This document shows positions 44,842-55,875 of a stretch of 64,000 nucleotides of DNA, in pieces (within the stretch, counting starts at the first letter, position 1; every line of letters starts with the position of its first letter). Location of the stretch: contig JAYKKM010000124.1 of NCBI GenBank assembly GCA_035772405.1, forward strand, positions 124,001 through 188,000. Reading direction: 5' to 3'. The notes beneath the pieces are model-generated. The model searched no databases, was not told the origin of the DNA, and worked only from the letters and a program-made list of their open reading frames with translations. The stretch comes from Chrysogorgia sp. JL179-B06 (Eukaryota > Cnidaria > Anthozoa > Scleralcyonacea > Chrysogorgiidae). The position numbers and the translations under genes were made by a program.

Positions 44842-46774
44842 ATGGATAATAATAAAAATGAAGATAATAAATATCTCCTATACCTATACACTGGTATAGC
44901 TTTACTTAATGCAGTGACATATACAAAAATTAATTATAAAAAGGAAAAAGATATTGAAATAAAAGAAACTAACTTTGAAAATCATTTTGAATTAAATGAT
45001 AATTGAAATTCATTATTGAATAAGACAAACAAAAGAAAAGATAAATCAGCTGAAAAATCAGTTAAAAAAGAATGAGAAAAATCTCTTGCTCAATATATTA
45101 ATTTATTAAGAAATTTTTATTCTCATTCAGAAGCAAATAAAATTTATAAAGAAAATAAAAAAAAACTAGAAGAATTCGAGAAAAATTAAAAAATGACTAT
45201 TTAATGAAATAATTGATGGGATGAACCAAAATTTATTCAAAGAATTTAAAAAATATGAAAAAAGAATTTTGTTCACTTGCTTATTTTTAAATAAATCAGA
45301 AATTAAAGATCTTATTAATCAAATAAACATCAATTATAAAAATACTTTTACAAATACACTACTTATACTTGAAAAATCTAGATGACATAGAAAATATGGC
45401 TTTGTACAAACAAATGTGTATACAAGAGAATCAATTTATGATAAAGTACTAAATTACTTTAAAAATTTTAATGATGTAAAAAATCACAAAAATGCATTTA
45501 TTAAAATAGGTATATCATTGCTTAATTATAAATATAAAAATGATAATATTAGGTTTAAAAGATTAAAAAAGCATGAAAAATATTTAATTCATTTTTCAAT
45601 TATTATTAAAGATAATAAAATACTTAATGAAGGTGTTATTAATTTTGAAAGCTTAAAATATTTATTACTAAGTCAATGAAGAAAAAGCTTTAAAAAAGAT
45701 TATTTATCCTATAAAAAAAGAAGAAGTGCATGATATTTCCTAAACAATCATTACTGGAAAATAATAATTTTGAATCATTTAAACATAGATATAGTCCAGA
45801 TTCGCAAAATAGGGATTCGACATTTATTAAAAACTCTAAATAGAGTAAATTGGCTAGTTGCTAATAGTGATGAGGATGATTCCTTTAAATTACATCAAAC
45901 TTGATTTGAACTTTTATTTCAAACTTTAAATCTTGAAAATATTCAATTTCTTAATTATGATGAGAAACTAAAGGATATGTTAAACAAAATGCTTAACATA
46001 AATACTAAGGATAATAATTTGACAACAGATCAATTGAAAAACTCTATTAAAGAATATATATTATTAAAAATTGATTCAAAAGATAAATTTGAGGCATTAA
46101 TACACAAAAATCCATTGGGGACTTCAGAAACTATTGGAGAAATCCAGGGTACAAAATATATTAAATGAAAATTAATTATGAAGGCAAAAGAATTTTCAAA
46201 TTATGAATATGATAGGGAATTGTTTGATTTTCAAAATTTAAAAAATAAATCTCCAAATGAAAGAAAAGAGTTAAATATTAAAAAACTTTTTTTAGCACCA
46301 ATAGCAATGTTTTTTATTAATCATTTTAAAGATGTTACAAAAAGAACAACCAGAACAATCGATGAGACTTTTTGTAAAAAACAAAATATAGATATTTTTA
46401 ATGACAAGCAACTAACCTATATATTCAAAGATAAAATACCTAGTGATAAAAACGAAATTAAAATTATTGATAAAGAAACTCACAAAGAGTTTAAATTAAC
46501 AAACTTTAAACCAGAAGATATGCACTATATTATTAATTCAAAACTATTTATTGCATTTAAAGATCTATTTCAAATAAATGAAATTACTAAAATGACTTGA
46601 AAGCAAATACTTAATGAAATAAGTAAATATACTACAAAAGAAATAGATATTATCAAAAAAGTGTTTCCTTGAGACACAAGGAAAAATGACCATTATAAGT
46701 ATAGAAATTATATTGCTCATAGAAGTCTAAATTTATTTAGAGATTATGAAGAATTTAAAAAAATTGCATATTAA
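44842..46774 (+). CDS. Compact Cas13b-like type VI CRISPR effector (one-base frameshift)
   Basis: About 643 residues after one extra A in an A5 run near 45182-45186; otherwise a single frame with TGA as Trp. HEPN RX4H motifs occur near both ends: 'INLLRNFYSHSEANK' (R90/H95) and 'KYRNYIAHRSLNLF' (R621/H626). This terminal placement is the Cas13b layout; in Cas13a, c and d the first HEPN is internal. The 'LRNFYSH' context resembles Cas13b HEPN1. Known compact Cas13b proteins are about 770-800 residues. It begins 63 bp after the array, with a TATGAT box at 44825-44830 and no Shine-Dalgarno site. Expected role: RNA-guided RNA cleavage in anti-phage defence. Alternative: a HEPN abortive-infection RNase beside an unrelated array. 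Confidence 0.75.
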
Positions 46775-46854
46775 TGGAGAATAAAGTGTATTAACTATTT
46801 TTTACCATAATAACCATAAAAATTGCATTTTATTTTAACCTGACCCCTGAAGTA

Positions 46855-46880
46855 AACTCCAAAAAAGGAGTTTTTTTAAT
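46855..46880 (+). terminator. Intrinsic terminator after the Cas13-like gene
   Basis: AAACTCC/GGAGTTT stem, A6 loop and T7 run. The same hairpin occurs at 57614-57637 in the duplicated segment. Confidence 0.7.
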
Positions 46881-47054
46881 CTTCTAATTTGGGGTTATGA
46901 CACTTCTAATTCAATCAATGGGATAAAAATCAATTTAAGAGATAATAATTAGAATTAGAAATGGGGTTATGAACTCATCTAATAATAAAATACATTATAT
47001 TAAAAATATTTTATCACTTTGATAAAATATTAATTTTTATTTTTAAATATAATA

Positions 47055-48017
47055 TTATTTTTGAGCTGTTTCCTTGAACAAGCTGTCATAACTACCAAAA
47101 TGTATTCTCAATTTTGTTTTTTGATGTAACTCATCTCATTTATTTGGATATTCTTTTTGTAAATGATATATTTTCATTGCTAGTTCAAGTTCTTCATGTT
47201 GTTTTTTGTATTTTTGTAAATAAGTTTTTATATTAATTAGCTACTTTATCATTATGATCATTAAAATCATTGACATAATAATGAAATAACTCATGAATTA
47301 AGGTAAAAATATATTGATACTCTCTCTTCTGCTTGTCATTTATAAATAAAAATTTTTGTTTTTTTCTTGTAAAAGTTGCCCCATTAATTGTCGAATCGGG
47401 AATGAAAGGTTCGTTCACCAGAATAATTCCATGTTTATCTAAGAAATTAAACAAATTTTTAATTCTAGTCTCTAACTCCTTCTCATTAATAATTATATCT
47501 AATACCCCTTTTAAAATGGTGGGTCCACTAGATTTTTTAAATTTTCCTATTGATATTCTATGTCCGTGTTTTTTCAAGCAAAGCTTAGTCATAAATAAGC
47601 TAATGGCTTATCTTTATATTTACTAAATCCACTAGAAACCTTTTCAAATTCCTTTTTTCTATCATTTATTTGATTTGCATTTAAAAACTCTGAGGCCATT
47701 TTTAAAAGAGTTTCCTTAGAATATAAATTAAATCTTTCAATTTTTTCTAAAAATAAAGCTATTTCATTTAAACCTTTATCATTTTTTCTTTTTAATAAAT
47801 TTTCTTCTTCAATTTTAATTTTTAGTAAAAAAGTCTCAGGAAGTCCTAAAGCTTTTTCTATTTTCACAATTGTTTCATATTTAGGCTTTTTCTTACCCGT
47901 TAGAATATCTGAAACAATTTGATTAGAAATATTTGCTTTTATAGCCAACTCCTTTTGACTAATATTTTTTGCTTTTATTTTGTTTTTTATAATATCTTCA
48001 ACCATTTTAATATTCAT
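47055..48017 (-). pseudogene. HTH-ImmA/IrrE-like protein, TA module B
   Basis: An intact XRE helix-turn-helix part ('ISQKELAIKANISNQIVSDI') is followed by the peptidase part ('FTLIHELFHYYVNDF', HExxH). Frame breaks fall at an A6 run near 47570 and an extra T near 47232. Copy C is in frame at both places, so this copy differs by small indels only. Either sequence error or mild decay. Confidence 0.65.
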
Positions 48018-48321
48018 GAGGATGAATTTTAGTAATAATTATTTCCTTAACACCAACCAATAACATTAGTAGTAGTTTTAAATTCTATTCGATATTTTTT
48101 ATTTAATCTTAATTTTCAGGTATTATAAGTACCTTTTTTTCTTCCAATTTTTAAACCTACAAAATTAGTTATGCATTCTTGTAAATTTTTTGATATAAGG
48201 ATTTGTCCTTTTACCTTTTGAAATTGTTTATAAATTTCACTACTATATTTCAAAACAAATTGTTTTTATCTTCCAATTTGTTTTTAAGCTTTAATGTTGG
48301 ATATCCTATATTCATCCACAT
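48007..48321 (-). pseudogene. HigB-like toxin gene, TA module B, broken
   Basis: HigB-type segments are readable only in separate frames, with stops in at least three places; the start ATG is at 48321 after GGAAAGGAAA. The gene order toxin then HTH protein is the HigBA order. Broken in the same way as copy C, so inactivation probably preceded the duplication. Confidence 0.5.
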
Positions 48322-48430
48322 TTCCTTTCCTTTAACTAATTAATTATATATTTGTTGCTAACATATAAAACTTAATTTTTATTAAATTAAAAAATAAGGA
48401 TAGGTTTCATGCAACTTTTCCATACTTTCA

Positions 48431-48777
48431 TTAATACCTTTTTTCATTTTTCTTTGGCATTCTTCTAATACAACCAATAGTTTTTTTATTTATAAAAATC
48501 AAATTATCTATTCTTGTTAATTCAACATATACTTCTTCACCATTTTTTAAAATAACAATAGTATCATGTAAATCACTTGAGGTTTTTACACCTTTGTATT
48601 TGTAGAATAAATCATCTTCATTATATCTGCTATAAGTTTGGAATAATTCAGTAAATTTATTATATTGTCTAACTTCATTTTTATTTGGAATATTAAAATT
48701 ATAAATAAAAATGATAAGTCAAATGGGTTAATCCAAGAAAATAAATGACATTCTAGTTCAAAACAGGAATTATTCAT
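48431..48777 (-). pseudogene. Unidentified small protein, frameshifted
   Basis: The 3' part ('VILKNGEEVYVELTRIDNLIF', 'TIGCIRRMPKKNEK') reads as a plausible protein; the start at 48777 is in another frame. No family recognised. Confidence 0.35.
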
Positions 48778-48950
48778 TGTAAAATTTTAGAATGAGAAAT
48801 ACCATAAAAACAAAAATAATATATTTAAGCAAAAGAATAGTTGAACTTAATAAACTTGAAACAAATATAAAATTTCTTAATGTTTTACTCTAATTTTTTT
48901 ATAATTAATAAGAACTTACAACTTTAAAATGACACAGAAGAAAGGAATAA

Positions 48951-49544
48951 ATGAAAACAATTCACATTATTTCACAAAATCACAAAGCTTTTATTTGTCA
49001 AAATTGCAAAAACAATGTTGCTAATCAAACAGGGTATGTCTCATATAGTAATATAGAGTTGTTTACTACTTTACTTTGTCCATTATGTGGTTTTTGAAAT
49101 ATATATAAAAAAAACTTTAAACCTATTTTGCCAGAACAAAAATATTCAAAAGAAATAAAAAATTTAGATGGATCAATTTTAAAAATTTACAATGAAATAC
49201 AAGATATGGCAAATCAAAATAGATGAAGATTAGTTATATTGTTATCCCGAATATTAATCATGCATTTATCAGTAAAACAAGGAGCTAAAGAAAATCTATC
49301 TTTTAAAAAATATGTTAAATACTTGGAAGATAATAATTTAGTCAACAAACATTTATTAAAATTGATTGATAAAATTAGGGATAGAGGTAATGAATTAAAT
49401 CATGAAATAGAATCTTATGAGGAAAAACAAGATGATGAGATTGAAAAAGAAGGTAAAATATATATAGATGTAGTTCAAGATGTTTTAGATCATATTTTTA
49501 AGTATAAACATTTATTAGATGAAAAGAATTCAGAAAATAAATAA
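48951..49544 (+). CDS. Zinc-ribbon DUF4145-like (HEPN-type) protein
   Basis: 197 residues, one frame. 'FICQNCKNNV...LLCPLCGFW' gives two CxxC pairs about 30 residues apart, a zinc ribbon. The C-terminal helical part has 'IDKIRDRGNELNHEIES', the R...NxxxH pattern of DUF4145/HEPN proteins. Such proteins are frequent in defence islands, often beside restriction enzymes. Function not known. Confidence 0.6.
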
Positions 49545-50269
49545 AAAAATTATTCAATCAAAAACTTTATTAAATATTTATTTGCACAATCTTGTTATGT
49601 GAATAACAAAAATACAAGTATATTGAATTAATAATGATGAATAAAAAGAATATTTAAAAATTTTTATAAAAAATATATTAAACAATTGCTTAATGTTGAA
49701 TTTATAAAATTAAAATATGTTTTAAAAATAATGGAAATAAAGTTTTATGCATATGATTTAGATGGATTTGCAATTTTTGAATATGCGAACATTACAAATG
49801 ACTCTATTTTATTATAAATTTTACTTATAAAAATTACATCTAAAATAATTAGAAAAAAATATGAAAATATTTTAGATAAAAAACTAGTTTATTAATCCAA
49901 TGGATTGCTCAAATATTAAAGTAGTTTAATAATTAACTGTAATAAGTAAACAATATCATTGTCAATTACATCATTTTAAATTATATAAATATAACTTTAG
50001 TAACATCTTTTTTATCCGTATATTTACAATTTACAATATAAATAATAATAAATTTAGAAATAAGTAATATTTTTACTGATTCCTTAAGTTTTTCAATTCT
50101 TTTATTTTTTCGTTTTCTTCATATTAAAAACACGAATCATTAAGATCAAATTATGTAAAAGTCACTTGGATCTGTTCCTGTTATGGACTTAATTTTAATG
50201 AGAGTCTTATTTTTATAGTTTATATTATAATTAATTTGATAGATTTTAATTATTAGTAAGGATAAAAAA
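49545..50269. other. Intergenic with a DUF91/NucS-like remnant
   Basis: Positions 49640-49800 (+) read 'YIKQLLNVEFIKLKY' and 'FYAYDLDGFAIFEYANIT', which align with the better-preserved DUF91-type sequence at 51277-52210 (minus strand). The rest holds no supported feature. Confidence 0.4.
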
Positions 50270-51109
50270 ATGGATAAATGAATACGTTTTGAGAAAACTT
50301 ATTTATCACTTACTGAGTTGCTAAAAATAATACCAAAAAATAATTGGTTTAAAGAAGCAACAAAAGAAACAATAAAAAAAATAAGATTTTCAATTAAAAA
50401 AGATTTAAAGTTTAAACCTCAAATTAATCCATCATTATTTGGAACTTTTGGAGATAATTACATAGCATATAAAATTAATAAAAGAGAATATTTTAATAAT
50501 TGTAGAAAATCATGAGGATGATTTGGTGTTTTTAGTCATTTATATAAGAATAATAAAGATACATATAACAAAATTTGACAAAAAATGCAAGATGAAAGTA
50601 TTAATTTAAATTGAAAAGATTTTATAAATATTACCAAATCTATTGTTTATTATAGAAGTGGAGTTATTGTTGAAAATATTAATGAGCAAGCATTTATTGA
50701 AGATGCAAAAAGATTTGATGTACTAGTAACTAAACAAATCAAAAAATATATTAAAACAAAAAATATTGTAATAAATCCTGTTTTTGGTTCATGAGAATCT
50801 GGAATAGCAGCTGATGGAGATTTAATAATGGATAATAAATTAGTTGAAATAAAATGTTCTAGAAACCAATCTCTAAAAGTCGAATATTTAAGACAATTAA
50901 TAGGATATTTTGCATTAAATAAATGTTTAGAGTATTTTAAGCAAAATTATTATAATATTCATAATACGTTTATTTATTGAAATCCGTTTTATGATATTTT
51001 TTATGAATTTAATATTGAAGAAAATGAACTTCAAGAATACAGTAAAAAATTTAATTCTTTAAGAGAATTATATGTTAATAAAACGAAAAAAAGAAAAGAT
51101 CAAAAATAG
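50270..51109 (+). CDS. PD-(D/E)XK-type nuclease domain protein
   Basis: 279 residues in one frame. 'ESGIAADGDLIMDNKLVEIKCSRNQS' has the D-x(n)-ExK core of the PD-(D/E)XK superfamily, followed by a helix 'LRQLIGYFALNKCLEYF', as in restriction- and repair-type nucleases. The N-terminal 130 residues are Lys/Asn-rich and of unknown fold. It stands alone between nuclease remnants, and the GTAAGGA ribosome-binding site is good. A defence role is inferred from context. Confidence 0.6.
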
Positions 51110-51276
51110 AATTATTTTATGCAAATGCAATTTAAAAAATAAGTATCTACACTTTTCTATTTAAACTAGATTTAATATAAAAACTACTTCTTTTTTTAGT
51201 TTATAGCATTATTAAAAATAACAAAAACAAGAATGAGGTAAATTTATAAAAACAAAAAAATAATGCACATATTAAA

Positions 51277-52210
51277 TTAGTTATTTATTAAATCATATGC
51301 TTCATGAATTAGTTTTATTACCTCAATCTATTTTTTTGATAGAAGAAACCTTGTAAAAACCTGGAAGGTATTTCAAGTTCCTGTGCCTGTTTTATCTTCT
51401 GTGTCTAAATGCTTAATTTCCTTTGGTAATAAGTATGTGAATTTTATCTTTATAGAATATAAATTCATCAAATTTATTTTTTGCTTTTGCAAATCCATAA
51501 TCTTTTTTATACACCATTTCACTTTGATCAAAATCATTAAAAATATATTCATATACTTTATCAAATAGATTTTTCATTTCTTTAGAAGTTGCATTATATC
51601 TTTTTGCATTAGCTTCATACTTTGCACCACTAACATTTGAGATAACATATTCATCTTTTGGACAATTCACATCATTTACTCTTGGAATGCCAATAGAATC
51701 ATTTGGATTTTTTTTAATATGACCATGATTTAAATATTCTTGAAGAAAAGTCTATTTTTCATAAAAACTAAATTTATATAAATCAATATTTTGTAAAAAT
51801 GGAGTTGAAGCTATTGTTAATTTATTGAAATTGTCAGCTATTAAAATCACTCTGACATTTAATCAACAATTTTTTTACCTTTAATATCTAAAATAATTTT
51901 ATATGCTTTTTCTCAGTTATTTTGAATATGGTTTTTATAAAATAATGCTCGCAATGAAACAAAATCCTTTGTACTATGTTATATATTCAATAATTATAGG
52001 TCTAAAATCTACATCAAATACAAAGGTATCAATTCTACCACTTTCAAAAGCATATTCTGTTTCTATAAATTCAGCATCTAATAATTGCTTTAAATGTTTT
52101 TCATAAAAATTCTAAACATCCTTTTCAATAAAATTGTTGTCACTACTTATCTTGTTAACTTTATCATCTTCAATTCTAAATATTTGTGTTTTTGTTATTG
52201 CTATTAAGGA
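51277..52210 (-). pseudogene. DUF91/NucS-like endonuclease family protein, broken
   Basis: 'FRIEDDKVNKISSDNNFIEKDV', 'KQLLDAEFIETEYAF' and 'SGRIDTFVFDVDFRPIIIEY' match the N-terminal nuclease-like domain of DUF91/DUF5655 proteins (RID...IIEY). The middle is broken at about 51985 and 51760, and the C-terminal helical part (51413-51670, 'YNATSKEMKNLFDKVYEYI') shifts frame again near the end. Probably once a lone defence or repair nuclease. Confidence 0.55.
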
Positions 52211-52344
52211 ATTTATATAAATTGATATTTATTTTATTTGTTATTTTTACATTACAAAAAAATATTTATACTTATATCAAAACAATATAAAAAGGATCCA
52301 TGAATCCTTAGAAATAAATTATTTGTAATAAATTTTTTCTTGCT

Positions 52345-53538
52345 TTATTCCTCTTTCTTTTTAATTTCCTTTCATAAATTTATATTTTCTGTAAACTTAA
52401 TTTCATCATAAAATGATGTCTCTAAAACCTTGTTATAAACAAAATGTCTAGTTGATAATTTTTGAGCTTTTGGAGTTGCAAAAAATCTTTTATTTTTTGC
52501 TATGTTATATTCTGAAAACATATATAAAGGTTCTAGATTTTTTGATTGCCCAAGAAGCTTAACACACATTTTGCATCCACAATAATTATTCAAATAATTA
52601 TCTTTTGAATTCTTAAATTGTGAGATTTCAGTCATAAACTCCTCAAAAGTATGTCTTACATGTTCTATTGGTGAATATACTTTATTAACCGGCAATCCTC
52701 CGCCTATTGGTAAAATGTTTCTTTCTTCTCCATAACCAAATGCATTAATTCACTTGTTTATTTTAATATCATTATCTTGGCAAATAATCATTTGTGAAAA
52801 ATTAGCATATCTAAAACTAATGTTTTTAATATTGTTTTTAATAATTTGAGTAATTATTTCATTAAAACCTTTCTTTTTATTTATATTATTTTCAATTCAA
52901 ACAATGACTTCAGATCCATTTTGTTTTTCACTAATAATTTTGATCATATCAATGTAATTTTTACTTGAATATGATTTCTTATCAATATATAGAGGAATAA
53001 CATCAAATTTTTGGATAGAAAGTATATTTTTATTACGCTCAATAAATTCTTCTTCTTGGGGAATAAATTGAGGAGCCATAAAACAATTTTTTATTTTTGG
53101 ATCTTTTAAAAATTTCATAAATGTAGATTTTATTTTAACCCCATTTATTTCAAATTCTAATTCTTTGATTTTTTCAAGAACTTTTTTTATATTCATTGAT
53201 GATATTTTAAAAAAGTCATACAATGTTTTCTTGTGATCGACTAAAGATACTTCTTTGTTCAAAATGTCTAATGAATAACTTTTAAGCATTTTAACAATGG
53301 AAGGTTTGATAAAGTTACCCTCATTAGTTCTATTCATCTGATGTTTCACTTGAGTTTGAAGAACATAAATCATCGGATCTATTAATGTATGATATCCATA
53401 TCCAATGATTTTTTCTTTAATATTTCTCTTATTGTGAGCAAAGACATTTCCATTTAAAATAATACCATCAATCACATCTTTAAAAACACCCAACTCAGAT
53501 GAATCTCTAGATGTGTAAATAAAATATTTTTTAACCAT
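52345..53538 (-). CDS. Unfamiliar TIM-barrel-like protein with a C-terminal Cys cluster
   Basis: 397 residues, intact. Alternating strand/helix segments: 'KKYFIYTSRDSSE', 'LIDPMIYVLQTQ', 'CFMAPQFIPQ', 'KFDVIPLYID', 'GSEVIVWIEN', 'NISFRYANFSQM', 'FGYGEERNILPIGGGLPVNK'. The last ends in a glycine triplet suited to phosphate or nucleoside binding. 'NYCGCKMCVKLLG' (CxCxxC) with a later His recalls the zinc site of tRNA-guanine transglycosylase/DpdA proteins, but spacing differs, so this is only a hint. The ATG overlaps the stop of the upstream gene (ATGGTTAA); last gene of a three-gene operon. Confidence 0.5.
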
Positions 53539-54376
53539 TTAAAACCCTTCTAGAAAACTTTGCATCATAAAATGGATTTTTAGTTAAATTATCAAAGTCT
53601 ATGTTTTTAATATTATCTCCATAAAAGAAAAGATTGATATTATTAATTTTTGCTTCTCTCCTTCATTTGTGAACAGTTTTAACATTAAATGGTTTTTTAG
53701 TAAAAGCAATTAGATGTTTATAATACAATTTTTGCTTTAAAAGTTGATGAATAATCACTTTATTTGGTCTTAATTTTACTTCTATTGCAACTTTATCTAG
53801 GTTTGCTAAAGTAATAATAATATCAGAAATTCCTGAAAAGATATCCAACTTGTTTTCTAATTTTCTTTATTTTTAAAATTGTTTTTAAGTCTTTCGATAT
53901 CTTGTTTTGAAGTTCACATTCAGTCATAATCACCCTTCTCATAAATTATATCTTCAATGATAATTGATTTTTTTAAATCTTCCTTATAATAATTATAAAC
54001 ATACTTCAACATTTTATTACTATCATTATCATAAAAATTTTTACAAATCCCTTTAAAAAAAGATACATCAATAGTTGAATTTGATTGTTCTATTTCTTTG
54101 AATAATTTATTACCCCAATTTGTTAATTTATATCCATCTGTTTTGTTATCTAAAATGCATTTTCTAGATAATAATGTATCAATAATATCTCAAATTCTTT
54201 GACTATAAGGCCCAAAGTTATGAGGTTTAAAAAAATCTTTTCTAAATAATCCTTTGCCAATTTCCTTTTCATAAATATAAATTAATTTTTGAATCTTAAG
54301 ATTTTTTACTATATTTAGTGTTTTTAATAGATAATAAAATTAGATATACTATATTATCAATATCTATATTACTCAT
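53531..54376 (-). CDS. Middle gene of the three-gene operon: helical N-terminus plus nuclease-like C-terminus (frameshifts)
   Basis: The start overlaps the upstream stop by 8 bp and has a strong GGGAGGTG site. After one frame change in an A3 run near 54323, 'LKIQKLIYIYEKEIG' and 'FKPHNFGPYSQRIWDIIDTLL' resemble DUF4065/Panacea-like proteins. After another near 53870, 'SDIIITLANLDKVAIEVKLRPNK' has the EvK core and a preceding Asp that could be a PD-(D/E)XK site. About 275-280 residues overall. Function unknown; the coupling suggests one system with its neighbours. Confidence 0.45.
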
Positions 54377-55010
54377 GGATCACCACCTCCCTTATTGCTC
54401 CTTTTCTTATTTTTATTAATTTTAATTTTACAATGTCATAAGAAATAATTCAAATTCTTTGTTTTGGAATTAATTTAGTATAAAAATGAATTCTTGAAGA
54501 TTTTATTGCAATTGAATATATTCTGCTATTATTAAAAATTTCTACAATTTTAAGTGTTTTTATATATTTTTCTTTTTTTGATGGAATACTAATTCTTGCA
54601 TCAATGTGATCCACAACTTTTTCCATGTTAAAATCAAATTTTTCTTTATTCTCATTAAGTGCATCCACTATATATCTGCGATTTGAAATAATATCATTAA
54701 ATTTATCTGAAAAATGATCATATTGTGGACCGGAAAATTCTTTTGGCTCAGTATAAATCTTAATATCTAATTTTAATTTAGACATTTTTAATGAATATCT
54801 CAAACACTCATAAAATAATAAGACCAAACCTGATATTGCAGTAATTCATATTGTTATTCAATTTGCTTGATTACCTATTTTTTTAGAAATTGTAGGTACC
54901 AAAGTACAAATAATTAGTATTATCATTAAAATCAAATAAATAATGAACAAAATTGTTCTTAAGTGTGAATATCTATAAGTAAACATAGTTTCTTTGTATT
55001 TTTTTAACAT
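54369..55010 (-). CDS. Two-helix membrane protein, first gene of the three-gene operon
   Basis: 213 residues in one frame. Two membrane helices near the N-terminus ('TILFIIYLILMIILIICTLV' and 'AISGLVLLFYECL') are followed by a cytoplasmic domain of about 140 residues ('YTEPKEFSGPQYDHF', 'VVDHIDARISIPSKKEKY'). No family recognised. A membrane protein coupled to a nuclease-like protein recalls abortive-infection layouts, by inference. Confidence 0.55.
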
Positions 55011-55329
55011 ACTAATTTCCTTTGTATACAATTTTGAATCTTTTTACTTTTTATCAAATTATACACTTTATCGTAACTTTTAAAAAGAAAAAAATGATGA
55101 TAGAACTTTTTAACATACTCCTTCAGGTTACAATAATCAAGTTTCATTTTTAAGAACTAATTGGATTTTTTACTTAATGCTATTTATCAACATTTTATAA
55201 TTATAAAATATGACTAACTTTGGAGATTTAAATTTTTGTTTAATTTACTCTATTTTAGATAAAAGACTAATAATATTTTCATTGAGTTTATTTTAAGTGT
55301 TTATTAATTGGAATATTTTTTTAGTAACA
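55011..55329. other. Intergenic
   Basis: No gene. A run TTAAAAAGAAAAAAATG near 55078 loosely resembles the IS1595-like terminal repeat at 14044-14059. Confidence 0.25.
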
Positions 55330-55875
55330 AAAAATCAATTGAATTTTAATTTCATATATCCATTTTGATATTGCTTTTATTGAGGTCCCTTAGGTATCTA
55401 GCGACATCAATGATTTTTAAAAACACTTTTTTAATTACTCTGATACTATCTTTGTTTTTCGCAATATTATCCCTTTTTAAATTTTACAATGGGAATTATT
55501 GCTTTGAATTGACAATAAAATATAATGAAAAAAAATTCTATAAAAAAATGTTTATAAATTATATAGACATGATAACTTAATAATTATTGATGCATTACCT
55601 ACATACAAAAATATTCAAGAAGATGATTATTGAAAACACAAAAAATTAATCATAACAAAAGAAAATATACTAGAATCAAAGAGATTAATAATGTTAAATT
55701 AAGTATTTGCGTAATTAGTATCAAAAGTTTTGGATTTGTGTTTAAGTGCAGAATAAAAGAAAACTTATGTTAGGTTAAGTAAAAAATGAATGCAATCTTA
55801 TGTTGATAAATTTATATTTATGCAAAAATATAAAAATAAAATTTGGTTTAAAAAATGGGTAGGTGAAGTGTAAAA
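55330..55875 (+). pseudogene. IS1595-family transposase remnant
   Basis: In mixed frames: 'IIIDALPTYKNIQEDDYWKHKKLI' (vs 'LIITDELPAYKEIWEEGYWEHKKI' in the intact copy) and near the end 'TYVRLSKKWMQSYVDKFIF' (vs 'TYIRLSKKWLQSYVNEFTF'). Several stops. It lies directly before an adenine methyltransferase, the same order as in the 10.7-14.06 kb transposon. Confidence 0.65.

Larger units (their letters stand above)
46840..48370. repeat. Duplicated segment, copy B (TA module with flank)
   Basis: Directly repeated at about 57590-59230 with high identity, including the terminator hairpin, the TA genes and the stretch past the HigB-like gene. The copies carry different indels. Between them lie 9 kb of nuclease and R-M genes. 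Confidence 0.8.

Noticed and set aside
44281..46774. Calling the locus a type II system because of the GTTTTAGA repeat start
   Set aside because: No Cas9, Cas1, Cas2 or Csn2 sequence is present in the window, and the adjacent protein has terminal HEPN motifs. Kept only as an ancestry question for the array.
52345..53538. Naming the 397-residue protein DpdA or tRNA-guanine transglycosylase
   Set aside because: The CxCxxC...H pattern is suggestive, but the His spacing and the missing family landmarks do not justify the name.
55365..55580. Short plus-strand ORF with a hydrophobic stretch, possible membrane protein
   Set aside because: It overlaps the decayed IS1595-like transposase in another frame, which explains the sequence better.
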